A stretch of DNA of 64,000 bases, taken from contig CM060883.1 in NCBI GenBank assembly GCA_030762935.1, forward strand, positions 36,169,501 through 36,233,500. Reading direction: 5' to 3'. Of this stretch, positions 33,311 to 43,556 are shown in pieces. This DNA is from Hymenopus coronatus. Lineage: Eukaryota; Arthropoda; Insecta; Mantodea; Hymenopodidae. Numbering within the stretch: position 1 is the stretch's first letter; each line of letters begins with the position of its first letter. The notes under the pieces are model-generated. The model did no database searches. It saw nothing but the letters and a program-made list of their open reading frames with translations, and was not told the DNA's origin. The translations under genes were made by a program, and so were the position numbers.

Positions 33311-34380
33311 ATTGATGTGTTTCATTCACAGGACTTTCTCTACATCACTGCAACAAATTATTGTTAAAAAGCTATGCTTCTATTTACTTCATGCTAATCG
33401 AGAAAAAATTAGCATAAATAGTTTATTACTTGCTTCCTTGTAAGTAGAAACGAAATAAGGGAGTACCATAGGTTAAAGTGATAGTCAAAAGCTGCTTGCT
33501 ATGTGACTGAAGTTCCTTTGTTTCTAGGAGTTGACAAATTCCTGTATGAGAAAAGCAAGCTTTTTAAAGCTGAAACCAAAAACAAAGAATGCCCGTCTGG
33601 ATTGCGTGGTGGTAGCATGTCTGCCTGTTCAAAAGGTCGTGAATTCGAATCTCGCTTAGGGTACGGTTTTTTTTCGGGGTTTTCCCTTAACCTGAGAAAA
33701 CGAATGTCGAGTAACTTTAAGCTCCACGGACCCCGAGATCATTTGAGCATCATATCATCAATTGCATTCATCGCCCGATATGACCAAACCAGGTTAACGG
33801 ACGTTAAAACTTAAAAATAAAAAAAAATAAAAAAAAATTTAAAAAAACTCTATGAAAAAAATGTATATGACACAAAGTGTGTATTTTAATGTGCTCTAGA
33901 TTTTTGTCCATCTCTTATGGTTTAGCAGTTATGCAAAATTCCGTAAAATTCATCCAGAATAAAGCAGTCCTCAGAGGCTATTCCCAGAAAATTCAAGATA
34001 TTCATTTTATTTTTCTGGTAATATACGATATTTTAATCAAAATCTTTAGAGCCATTTTTGAGAAAATCAAAATTTTTGAAATTTTTTCCATGTAAAGGGT
34101 AATTTGGAGTGGGGGGATTTTTGAAAATCTTCGTATCGCATCCTTGCAAAATAACAACCTTAAATACCAAGTTTGTATTAAATGGTCTGTTTGTTTTTGA
34201 GCTATGCTGTCCACAGACACATACACAGACACACACACACCAACCTTTTTCCAGATTTTTTTTTGTTTTGTTTTCAGGGGGATCCAAAACATGTATTTCC
34301 AGTGAAATCTCGGTATCGAATTTTTTGGTGGAATATAATACCTTCTCTATATACTATGTACATAGTACATGTAGAGAAAG
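33311..34380 (+). mobile_element. HE repeat, full length, split by a SINE
   Basis: Starts TTGATGTGTTTC after an A/C-rich link and ends ACTATGTACATAGTACATG with AGAGAAAG directly on the second U repeat. A family A SINE sits at 33596-33840 where the GGAATATCTC segment normally lies. Confidence 0.9.
33596..33840 (+). mobile_element. tRNA-derived SINE, family A
   Basis: Head TGCGTGGTGGTAGCATGTC, degenerate B box GAATTCGAATCTC, body CGAGTAACTTTAAGCTCCAC and GGACGTTAAAAC. The tail is A/T-rich rather than AAT. A 'GGGTTTTCCC' segment absent from the 4304 copy suggests the latter has an internal deletion. Confidence 0.8.
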
Positions 34381-34652
34381 TTACAAAATTGACAGGCAAG
34401 CCCATATTGAGTACCTAGATGCGTGTACATGCTACAAGGATCTCTTTCTTTAACAGTTCCAAATATTTGTGCAACTCTTTAAAGTGCAACGTTCAACAGT
34501 TCTTGTTTGTACACTTATTATAGTTCCATCCTGAATTGGAAGCAAAAACACTGAAACTTCGCTTCCGACCGTTTGCATGAAGTCGTTAAACAAAATGATA
34601 ACTGCATTTCTTGTGAACGTTCATAAGAAGGAACTCAGCCAACGAAGAGCAA
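34381..34652 (+). repeat. direct repeat U, second copy
   Basis: Collinear with 33043-33295 with scattered differences, plus an 18-base internal gain around 34470 (CTCTTTAAAGTGCAACG). Divergence of a few per cent by eye, so the duplication is not a recent assembly artefact. Confidence 0.9.
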
Positions 34653-34831
34653 TAAAAACATATTTGTGGTTCAAAGACATAAGAGTAGGTGCGTTTCATA
34701 CGACAGCAGCAATTTTCTTTTTAATAAATATATTCAATGTTGTTGTAAGGGTTTTTAGGCGTGTTCGCATGAAACAACTCGCCAACCGTTGCAACTAAAA
34801 AGTTGAGGTTATACATACGTATTCTATCTTT

Positions 34832-35401
34832 ACTTTCAGTACACGTACTCTATATGTAGTGTATAGAGGGGGTATTGTATTCCGCCCAAAATTTTCAAAG
34901 CAAAATTTCATCGTAAATATGTTTTGAGGTCTCCTGAGTCCAAAAAATTGCATCTTAAGAAAATAGTCAATCTATGTTTTTTTTTTGTAGTATTAAACGC
35001 CTGCTGTTATAACTTGTGGCACCGCAGGCGATGACACTGGTGATATATGGAATGAAGATGAAAACACTGGTGGAATGCGATGGCGGGGGAAACTGGAGAT
35101 CCCGGAGAAAAAAACTCGCTTCTGCGCCGCTTTGTCCACATGCTGTCGCTTGAAATCGAACCCGGGCCGCCTAGGTGAGAGGCGAGTGGCCGAGTGTATG
35201 TGTGTGTGTGTGTGTGTGTCTGTGGACAGCATAGCTCAAAAACGTTAGACCGTTAAATACCAAACTTGGCATTTACGTTTAGCATGTTCCAAGAATGCGA
35301 GATGAAGATTTTCAAAAAATCCCCCACCCCAAACTGCCTTTACGTGAATTTTTTTTTTTTATTTGAAAATGTTAATGTTCTCAATTTGAAGTCACCTAAC
35401 T
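34832..35401 (-). mobile_element. HE repeat, 5' truncated, split by a SINE
   Basis: Hairpin end decayed (ACACGTACTCTATATGTAG). A family B SINE interrupts between GTCAATCTATG and the GTGTGTGTCTGTGG tract, and the copy stops near 35400 where a second minus copy begins. Confidence 0.8.
34979..35197 (-). mobile_element. tRNA-derived SINE, family B
   Basis: Minus strand: GGCCACTCGCCTCTCACC head, GGCCCGGGTTCGATTTC B box, GTCATCGCCTGCGGTGCC 3' part, ending in a run of A on the minus strand (T10 on the plus strand). Confidence 0.85.
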
Positions 35402-36274
35402 TTTTTACTTTCTCTATACGCACTATGTACATGGTGTATAGAGAAGGTATTGCACTCCACCAAAAAATTCGATAACGAGATTTCACCGGAAATATTTGTT
35501 TTACGGTCGCCTGTATCCAAAAAAAGTATTTTCAGAAAAAGGTCTGTGTGAGTGTGTGTGTCCGTGTGTCTGTGAACACGATAACTCAAAAATGAAAAGG
35601 CAGTAAAATACCAAACTTGGTATTTAAGTTTAGTATCTTCCGGGGATGCGATACGAAGAGTTTGAGAAAAATCCCCCCACCCTAAACTACCCTTTACGAA
35701 ACTTTAACTTTTTTCGAAAATTTTTATTTTCTAAAAAATGGCTCTAGCGATGTTGATTAAAATATCGTATATTAAAGATATTTACCTGACAAATAAAATG
35801 TATATTTTGAATTTTCTGGGAATAGCCTCTGAAGACTACTTTATTCTGGGTCAATTTTACGGAATTTTGCATAACTGCTAAACCGTAAGAGATGTACAAA
35901 AACTTACCACACAACAAATGTAGAGCACTTTAAAACACACAATTTATTTCGTATACATTTTTCGTGGAGTTCATTGTTTTTGAGATATTCCTTGTTTTTG
36001 GTTTCAGCTATAAAAAAACATACTTTTCTCATGCAGGACTTTGTGAACTCGTGTCTATACAAACAAAGGAACTTCAGTCACATAGCAACCAGCTTTTGAC
36101 TATCACTTTAACCTATGGTAGTCCCTTATTTCGCTTCTACTTACAAGGAAGCAAGTAATAAGACTATTTCTGCTAAATTTTTCTGATAAGCGTGAAGTAA
36201 ATAAACGTATACGCTTTTTAAAAATAACTTGTTGCAGGGATATAGAGAAAGTCATGTGAATGGTACACATCAGA
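35402..36274 (-). mobile_element. HE repeat, full length
   Basis: Hairpin CACTATGTACATGGTGTATAG, short GT tract, and 5' end ACACATCAGA at 36274. By eye it is among the least diverged copies. Confidence 0.92.
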
Positions 36275-36284
36275 TGTTTTCAAA

Positions 36285-36517
36285 TAGAACCATGCAAAAC
36301 GAACTGTTTCACGTAGTGATTAGCTTTTAAAAATGTTGACTATCGCTTTAGCTTAGTATTCCGTTATTCCCCTTCTACTTAAAATGAAGCAAGTACTAAT
36401 ATCAATTCTGCCAATGTTTATCTCTATTAGCGTGATGCAGGTAAAAGAATAGTCTTTTGTAAGAATGGTTTATATTTGGAACAGCTAGAGAAAGTTATGT
36501 AAATGGAGCTCCTCAGA
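36285..36517 (-). mobile_element. HE repeat, 5' quarter
   Basis: Minus piece with GTTGACTATCGCTTTAGC and AACAGCTAGAGAAAGTTATG, ending CTCAGAT. It belongs to the AGCTGTTTC subfamily, unlike the copy it abuts. Confidence 0.75.
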
Positions 36518-36894
36518 TATTTTAGGTTTTGTATTATAGAAAGTTGTTGCGTTTAATTTTATACCATATAAGTAATGAAAGCAGACAAAGCTTGACGTCA
36601 TTGCCTCGCACGTGCCACCAAATAGTTGCTGGACTATAGTTCTTGATATACTTTGACTTTGTCTCTTGGAGGTAAATAAATGCAACATTCCATAAGCTGT
36701 AGTGCCTAAATGAAAACAACAAAACAAGGGTTATGTAACATGCAGTTCTAACTGAGTTGTGAGTGAGCCAAAATCTTGTGAATCTAGCAGAAACAAATCA
36801 GAGCTTCAGACTTGAGATAATGCAGAAAATGGTAGAGTTCATTCTTTTGTTCCATCTGTTAGTTTGTGTTTACGCAAGGCAAACTTGGGTCACC
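36518..36894. other. unassigned stretch
   Basis: Two overlapping minus frames of 62-80 codons, without motif, plus AT-rich sequence. Nothing recognised. Confidence 0.3.
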
Positions 36895-36907
36895 AGCATA
36901 GCTTATA

Positions 36908-37234
36908 ATATCTCCATGGCACGACAGCTCACGGGGAACCTTGGCCTACCGCCCGGCCGCTGCGTCCCCCATCTCGGTCCACTACAGATGTCATGGATGG
37001 GGTGCAGTATTGGAGGGTGAGACGTAGTCAGCGCCTTGAGCCCCTCCGTGGCGGTTAATGACCTGGAGCCGCTACTTCTCCATCAAGTAGCTCCTCAAGG
37101 GACCTTACGAGGCTGAGTGCATCCCGGTCCAGGTCTCCCAGCAGGGTAAAAATCCTCACGCCGGTACTGGGGATTGAACCCAGGTCTCCCGCTTGGTAAG
37201 CAATTGCGCTACCACCACGCTAAGGAGACGACCC
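36908..37234 (-). mobile_element. tRNA-derived SINE, family C, full length
   Basis: Minus strand: head GTGGTAGCGCAATTGCTTAC, B box GGGTTCAATCCCC, body to GGTAGGCCAAGGTTCCCC. Flanked by AGCATAGCTTATA (36895) and AGCATTGCTTATA (37235), a 13-bp duplication with one difference. It lies in non-HE sequence. Confidence 0.92.
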
Positions 37235-37247
37235 AGCATTGCTTATA

Positions 37248-37454
37248 GGTCCATAAATATTTTGTTTTACCATTATAAACAGTGATATTGAATAAAACAT
37301 AAATGAAGTGTGAAAATATTTTGAAATAGACAATACTAATGTGTAATCTATGCATAATATCAGTTTTTTTTGGTGGTGAGTTACACAATACAACAATTTA
37401 AAGAAGCATTTACATTCATACATTGAGTGAAGTATATAAAATTTCTGTTGAAAA
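37248..37454. other. unassigned stretch
   Basis: AT-rich sequence between a SINE and an HE 5' end. Nothing recognised. Confidence 0.3.
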
Positions 37455-37520
37455 ATCTGATGTGTTCCATTCACATGACTTTCTCTAGCTGTTTCGCAAA
37501 CAAACGTTTCTTACAAAAGA

Positions 37521-37615
37521 TTAAGAGGCCTCTGAGTAAAATTAAGGGGTCTTTCAGGCCCAGTATAGAATGGGACGCTGAGAACTACAGCAGTTAAAGA
37601 GCGTCCATAAATAAA
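37521..37615 (+). mobile_element. SINE family E, 3' fragment
   Basis: GAGGCCTCTGAGTAAAATTA to GAGCGTCCATAAATAAAACA, the last ~95 bases of the element with no tRNA-like head, as in a 5' truncated retroposition. Confidence 0.8.
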
Positions 37616-37865
37616 ACACAATTTCCAATTTAAGGAATATCTCGAAAACGTTTAACTCTGCCAGTATACAGGCTGTTAATGAACTATGCCGAAATATTTT
37701 AACAGAATATGAATATTACTTAAATAAGTAATTTGAGATAGGAGACTTATGGCATGTTTATTGAAATTTCGAAGTAACGGCTATACGTTTCTGAAGTGCC
37801 AGTACGTCACTGGCTAATTTAGCAACCATTCGGGAGCATAACACGAAAAATGAAGGGACATATTA

Positions 37866-37930
37866 CAGCGTCTGGCGTAGTGGTTATGATACTGGCTTTC
37901 AAGTGAAAGATAGTTTCCGAGTTTGGGTCG
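37866..37930 (+). other. tRNA-like segment inside TIR element
   Basis: GCGTCTGGCGTAGTGGTTAT fits an A box and GAGTTTGGGTCGCG a weak B box. It is more likely the head of a decayed SINE or a pseudo-tRNA than a working tRNA, because no paired acceptor stem could be drawn. Confidence 0.4.
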
Positions 37931-37994
37931 CGATCAAGTATCGCGGCGCTTCGTCTGGAATGAAAAAAATAATAATAAAAAACATTTGCTCTAT

Positions 37995-38075
37995 GACAGT
38001 AATCGAAATCATGACCTTTGGGATAGCAGCTTCCCGCGTTACGCATTAAGCCACAAGAGCAGTTGTAAAACCGCC
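37995..38075 (-). other. tRNA-like segment, opposite strand
   Basis: Minus strand CTTGTGGCTTAATGCGTAAC (A-box-like), CCCAAAGGTCATGATTTCG and ATTAC (B-box-like). It faces the plus tRNA-like segment across AATAATAATAA. A clean cloverleaf was not found. Confidence 0.4.
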
Positions 38076-39395
38076 TCTAGAGTGGGCTACATAACTCAAG
38101 AACGTAGTTAATAAATGCTCAGTTTCGTACTGTCAAGTGATTAGTTCGAAATTTTACAGCTTTTTGCGACATTAAATCTTGAGAACGCTAGTAATCTTGA
38201 GAGCTGCTAAAAATCGATATTTCTTTACTCAGGCAGCAATTTTAAATACATTCTAAGCCATTTTTTCAACCTGCTTTGCTTTAACACCGAGTTATCGGAA
38301 CCTGATATCCCACACGTTTAACGCTATGTAGTTGCGTTTTGTTTATCCGGGGACCATGCATCGCCAATTTCAAATTACTTATGTCAGTTACGTGCACAAT
38401 CTCGCAAATTATTTCGGTGTAGTTCATTAACCTCCTGTATATGTATATGTGATATGCACCATGTCATAAATTGTGTGTTTTAATGAGTTCTACATTTTTT
38501 TTTTTGTGCAGCAAGTTTTTATCTTTACCAGTTATAAAAAAGTCATCCAGAAAGTAGAGGTCTTCAGAGGCTTTTTCCAGAAAATTCGAGATATATGATA
38601 TAATCGTACACTCCGTTGCCATAAGACTATTTTAAACATATGCCATTGTAATACAAATCATTAGAGACATTTTTGAGAAAATCAAAATGTTCGAAAAACA
38701 TTTGGTATTTAACAAAAATTTTGTTTTTTAGCGTTTCTGTTTTTTTATTCAGGTCTAAAACATGTATTTCCGGTGACATCTCAATATCGAATTTTGGGTG
38801 GAGTACAATACTTTCTCTATCCACTTGTACATTGTACATACGAGTGAGAGATAACATTAAACATGGACAAAAGAACCGGGATGAAGGACATGCTCCAAAA
38901 TATTTCAAGAATCTAGGACACTACCATACGATTTAAAAGTAAATGAATGTAAACATTGAATAGGAAACGCTAAGGCCTTAAGCTATTGCTAAAAGTAGTC
39001 TTTGAACCGAATGGTGCCATACATTATACAGCATTTGTCCAGAAACAGAATGCTCGTCACAGCTTTCCCCAAAAGAAAGAATATCCCAAGTAATTCTTGG
39101 ATACGAAATCGTGCAGGTTTAACCTCCGGTGAATGGCGGGAAGCACTTAATATGTCGGCTATGTCTGCTCTGTCCTTGCTTTCCCGATGGCCGTCTCTTT
39201 CGAATGCCGGAGATTGACGGAAACATATGTATCTTTTTCTGATGAAGAATTACTTCGAAACTCCCGCGATCAAAAGATCCGATCAAAGATCGCAAAAGAA
39301 CTAAGATCATCAAACTGCCAAGTACATGAGCAAGTTCATGGTCTCACTTCAGCTAGCAACACTAGAAGGTTCAATACGAAATGAAATTAAATGGA

Positions 39396-39835
39396 GTTTT
39401 ATTTATGAACGCTCTTTAACTTCTGTGCATCCAATTCTATATTGAGGCGAAAGACCGATTAATTTTGCTCAGAAGCCTCTTTATCAGGCTTGAGATTTTT
39501 TGTCGCCCTCCGTGGTGTAATGGTTACCATGCTAACTTACTATACCCAAGGTCGCGGGTTCAAATCCGGAGGAAGACGATGGGTTTTTTCGGGTGAAAAA
39601 TCCTTAGCATGGCTTCCTTCGGAAGAACCTCAAGCCTGATATAGAGGCCTCTGAGCAAAATTAAGCGGTCTTTTACACCCAATTTAGAATGGGACGCTGA
39701 GAGCCACAGTTGTTAAAGAGCGTCCATAAATAATACGCCATTTTTCTTTTTAGATTCTTTTACGTGCCATAAGTCCAGGACCAACGGCTTTACTTCCCTT
39801 CCAAAGGAACTATTCTAAGGATTTTTACGCCCGTA
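39396..39835 (-). mobile_element. SINE family E, interrupted by a second family E SINE
   Basis: Minus copy whose 3' part is at 39396-39495 (GAACGCTCTTTAACTTCTGT to CAGGCTTGAGATT) and whose middle resumes at about 39755 (GATTCTTTTACGTGCC to TTTTTACGCCCG). The tRNA-like head beyond 39835 is missing. It lies inside the LINE remnant. Confidence 0.85.
39505..39746 (+). mobile_element. tRNA-derived SINE, family E, nested in its own kind
   Basis: Head GCCCTCCGTGGTGTAATGGT, perfect B box GGTTCAAATCC, body with a 40-base gap (the GTGTCGTAGATTTACGGCAC segment is lost), and tail GCGTCCATAAATAATACG. Inserted at GATTYTTTT of the older minus copy; that word on both sides is a probable target duplication. 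Confidence 0.88.
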
Positions 39836-40156
39836 AGCAATACAATAGCAATACCTGACCACGCTAAAGAAGTAAATGTAGATCTGAAACATTTTACGAT
39901 AACATAATACTATTTTTCTTGTATAAATATGAACCCCCAAAAATAAAGGTAATAATAGGCTTGATAGTGGATGCTTGTGGGAGGATCACCAGTTTCTTTT
40001 TTGTCACTTGGAATATGTTTGGCCTGAAGAATAATAAAATAAAAAACATTATCACCGCCCTCAGAGGATCAATATATTCACTGCGCAACCTGCACCAATT
40101 GATTTATCATATATGATTCATAAAGCTATGTCTTTTATTTTATGATAACCATTTCT

Positions 40157-40158
40157 GT

Positions 40159-40206
<48 letters not shown>
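40157..40206. repeat. (TTA)n microsatellite
   Basis: About 16 TTA units about 40 bases after the LINE coding remnant. It could be the 3' tail repeat of that LINE, since several R2-related and other LINEs end in short tandem repeats, or an independent expansion. Confidence 0.9.
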
Positions 40207-40207
<1 letters not shown>

Positions 40208-40305
40208 ACTTTTTCATTTTTGTCTATGTTAACTTTTATCTGAACGTTGTAACTCAGGTGTATTTGTTATCATTGTATATGTTTCTTGTATGTAACATTT
40301 CGATT

Positions 40306-40384
40306 TTTAGTTTCTCTACACATTTTAGGTATGTGCATAATGTATAGAGAAGGTAATTGCTTTGCACACAAAAACTCTATGTCG
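40306..40384 (-). mobile_element. HE repeat, hairpin-end scrap
   Basis: TTTCTCTACACATTTTAGG, a decayed loop (ATGTGCATAATG) and TATAGAGAAGGTAATTGC, then an abrupt switch to a plus copy entering at GGTTTAGCAGTTATGC. Confidence 0.75.
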
Positions 40385-40866
40385 GTTTAGCAGTTATGCA
40401 AAACTCATTAAAATTCATCCAGAATAAAGTAATCTTCAGAGGCTATTCCCAGAAAATTCAAGATATACAGTTTATTTGTCAGGAAAATATCTTTAATATA
40501 CGATACTTTAATCAAAATCGTAGGAGCCATTTTTGAGAAAATCAAAATTTTCGGAAAAAAATCAATTTAAAGGGTGGTTTGGGATGGGGGAATTTTTCTC
40601 AAAATCTTCGCGTCGCATACCTGGAAGATACTGAACTAAAATACCAAGTTTGGTATTTTATCGACTTTTCGTTGTTGAGTTATCGTGTTCACAGACACAC
40701 GGACACAAACTCACTCACTCACATACACACATGGACCTTATTCTGAATTTTTTTTTTGGATACAGGGGACTCTAAAATATATATTTCCGGAGAAATCTCG
40801 GTATCGAATTTTTTGTTGGAGTGCAATACCTTCTCTATATACTAGTGCGTGTATAGAAAGCAAAAA
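40385..40866 (+). mobile_element. HE repeat, 3' half
   Basis: Enters at GGTTTAGCAGTTATGCAAA and ends at a shortened hairpin (CTATATACTAGTGCGTGTATAG). The tract before it is CTCACTCACTCACATACAC rather than pure CA. Confidence 0.88.
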
Positions 40867-41732
40867 CTAATTGATTTAGGAGTTATGAAATTTAGTTCAC
40901 ACAGTTACCACCAGAGGCGTCGTAACAGCTATCTAGAGCGTGCAATTGAAATAAACGTCTTCAGCAATAGAAGAGATAGTTTTAAGCACGTGATTGAAAT
41001 AAACTTACTTCTATGTGTGGTTTTTAAAGAATATGAATAAAACATTTCTCCAGAGTTATGTAAGGTCTATAGCACTGGCCGCCAGCGTTTGAATTGTGTC
41101 AAAGCAAAGCGAAAAAAAAAAAAAAAAAAAATACTTAGTGACCAACATATCCGTTATTGCATTCTGAATGCGCTCTAGTCTCGCCAGTTTTAAGTTGAAA
41201 CCCATTTCAATTAAGTCCATACTTTGCAGAGACACTCCAGCATACGTTTATGAAAATTACGAACGCACTGTTGGGAACAACTTTGTTACGAATATTGAGG
41301 AAGTAAAAGAGCATAGCTAAAGAGCAGGTTGGCAAACGGACCACTTCCCACTCTCTCTTCCCCAAATATGGCGGATATTAATATTCTATTTTCGTTGTAG
41401 AATCCAGGGTAGTGAACTTGTCAAATGAATTACAGCTATTCTCAATAGTGATCCAAATATGAAATTCATATGGAGGTAGCAATTAGAATTTCCAATTTAG
41501 TAGATTTTCCATCAGATTTAGAGCTTTTGGCTACCAGTCTTGCGTGAAATAGTGTACTACCATACAAGTGCAATAAGTGCATATTAACATAATCAGGTGG
41601 AGGTTTGAAAACACGACACGAAGTCTAGCATTTTCATTTCTGAGTTTCTGTAAAATACTTAATGTGTATGCATTTCGACGTTAGTAAATTAATATCAGAA
41701 AGTATTGACAGAGTTCATCCCAACAGTCAGGC
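40867..41732. other. unassigned stretch with an A20 run
   Basis: An A-rich run at about 41110-41130 after GTGTCAAAGCAAAGCG may mark the end of a retroposed sequence, but no body or duplication could be paired. The rest is unrecognised. Confidence 0.3.
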
Positions 41733-41840
41733 CGGGCCTAAAACTTCTATATCCGGTGAGATCTCGGTGTCCAATTTTTGGGTGGAATGCAATACTTTCT
41801 CTATACACTATGTACTTAGTACGTGCAGAGAAAGTAATAA
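41733..41840 (+). mobile_element. HE repeat, hairpin-end fragment
   Basis: CCTAAAACTTCTATATCCGG, the TCTCGGTGTCCAATTTTTGG segment and hairpin CACTATGTACTTAGTACG, ending AGAGAAAGTAA. Confidence 0.8.
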
Positions 41841-41912
41841 GCTTTTGTAAGAATATTTTGTTAAAGAATGCGTAGAGAAAGTCATTTGAATGTTGCGCAT
41901 TATTCATAAATG
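41836..41912 (-). mobile_element. HE repeat, 5' end fragment
   Basis: AAGCTTTTGTAAGAATATTT and GTAGAGAAAGTCATTTGAAT, ending near GCGCATTA. It abuts the hairpin end of a plus fragment, the mirror of the junction at 3090. Confidence 0.7.
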
Positions 41913-41915
41913 CAT

Positions 41916-42547
41916 TTAAGGACCTCTAAGATGGCTGTATTCTTGTGCAGCAGTAAATAAATAACTGCGGTATTTCGTGGTTTAAAAGTGAACGCCTCTG
42001 AGGCACCACGTCAACATCGCTGCGCTTCTGTTAAATACAGCGATTAGAAATAAACAAGCGAAGTAACTGGAATCAGTGAGCAAATAATGGCACACAATAA
42101 CTGCCGCGGCGTTTGCCAACTTGCGTTGCAACTTTATTATCCTCGCACGGGAGTATCAAAGTTGGTGTATTGCCTCCCGCACACGACAGGAAGTAACGCT
42201 TCAAACTTTCGTTAAGTTGCTATGAAGGCGCGATCGCAGCGCGGGTGCTAACAGTTTCCTGGCAGTGCGGTGTACGAGGGGAGCGGGGGAAGGGATGAGT
42301 AACAAGCTGCGTTTAACACTTGCTTATTGTACGTTGTTACTACTCTTGTGCCGGACTCCACGTTCACGCAGGCATTTGTTTCCTGGCGCACTAAAGCCGC
42401 ACTCACGCCCAGCAGTAGTGTTGCCAACTGTTTTGTGCTACATGTACCATCATTTAGCATAATACTCCCATTATGCTACAAAAAGTAGTGTAATTTTGTG
42501 TTTTAATTTGTATCGAATTTTCCTTTGTCTATTAGAAGCCAAAAAAA
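41916..42547. other. unassigned stretch with a GC-rich core
   Basis: Between about 42095 and 42430 GC and CpG content rise (GGCGCGATCGCAGCGCGGG near 42225). It contains GTGTTGCCAACTG near 42418. This could be a promoter-like or single-copy island, but no exon is supported; open frames of 65-70 codons on both strands lack motifs. Confidence 0.3.
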
Positions 42548-42549
42548 TC

Positions 42550-43517
42550 TGATGTGTCCCATTCACTTAACTTTCTCAATCTGTTCCACATAAAACTATT
42601 CTTACAAAAGATCTACTTCATAATAATCGAGATAAACATTAGCAGAATTGCAAAATATTTTATTACTTACTTCCAAGTAGAAGGGAAACAAGGGAATACA
42701 TTAAGCTAAAGATATAGTTATAGTTAAGCTATGTGAAGCAATTAAGGTTTTGTTCGATTTACATGGTTCCGTTTGAGGAAAGTTAGGTAACTTATAATTG
42801 AAAGCAATAATAAGGAATATCTCGAAAATGGGCACCTAAACCAAAAAAAAAAAAAAAAGTTTATGACATAAATTATGGGATTCAGCGAGATCTACATATT
42901 TTGTGTAGTAAGTTTTTGTCTATCTCTTACGGTTTACCAGTTATGCAAAATGCAACAATATTCATCCAGAATAAAGTGGTTTTAGGAGGCTATACATACA
43001 TACATACATACATACATACATACATACATACATACATACATACATACATACATACATACATACATACATACATACATACATACATACATACATACATACA
43101 TACATACATACATACATACATACATACATACATACATACATACATACATACATACATACATACATACATACATACATACATACATACATACATACATACA
43201 TACATACATACATACATACATACATACATACATACATACATACATACATACATACATACATACATACATACATACATACATACATACATACATACATACA
43301 TACATACATACATACATACATACATACATACATACATACATACATACATACATACATACATACATACATACATACATACATACATACATACATACATACA
43401 TACATACATACATACATACATACATACATACATACATACATACATACATACATACATACATACATACATACATACATACATACATACATACATACATACA
43501 TACATACATACATACAT

Positions 43518-43556
<39 letters not shown>

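Larger units (their letters stand above)
37669..38437 (+). mobile_element. TIR element (MITE-like) holding two tRNA-like heads
   Basis: Terminal inverted repeats of about 32 bp: CAGGCTGTTAATGAACTATG then CCGAAATATTTT at the left, and the reverse of CAGGAGGTTAATGAACTAC then ACCGAAATAATTT at the right. Both ends are bordered by TATA (37665, 38438), the probable target site or its duplication. HE sequence continues on each side. No transposase frame is visible. Inside are two opposed tRNA-like segments (about 37866-37930 plus, 37995-38075 minus). Confidence 0.8.
37455..38855 (+). mobile_element. HE repeat, split by a SINE fragment and a TIR element
   Basis: 5' end TCTGATGTGTTCC at 37456, broken at 37520 by a SINE E tail. 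A short HE piece (GGAATATCTCGAAAACG) lies at 37616-37664, then a 769-bp TIR element. HE resumes at CATAAATTGTGTGTTTTAA and ends in the second hairpin type (CCACTTGTACATTGTACATA). Confidence 0.85.
38995..40116 (+). mobile_element. 3' end of a non-LTR retrotransposon with R2-like C-terminus
   Basis: Two coding remnants flank a nested SINE pair. The left (39002-39388, at least one frameshift) reads WIRNRAGLTSGEWREAL and, in another frame, ELLRNSRDQKIRSKIAKELR then VHGLTSASNTRRFN; the right (about 39860-40116) reads FYDNIILFFLYKYEPPKIK then VIIGLIVDACGRITSFF and ITALRGSIYSLRN. These resemble the restriction-like endonuclease/C-terminal region of R2-type LINEs. The upstream reverse transcriptase is absent (5' truncation). 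Not functional. Confidence 0.6.

Noticed and set aside
36763..37020. 85-codon frame with a hydrophobic stretch (FILLFHLLVCVYA) resembling a signal peptide
   Set aside because: The frame runs straight into a family C SINE and has no supporting splice or domain evidence.
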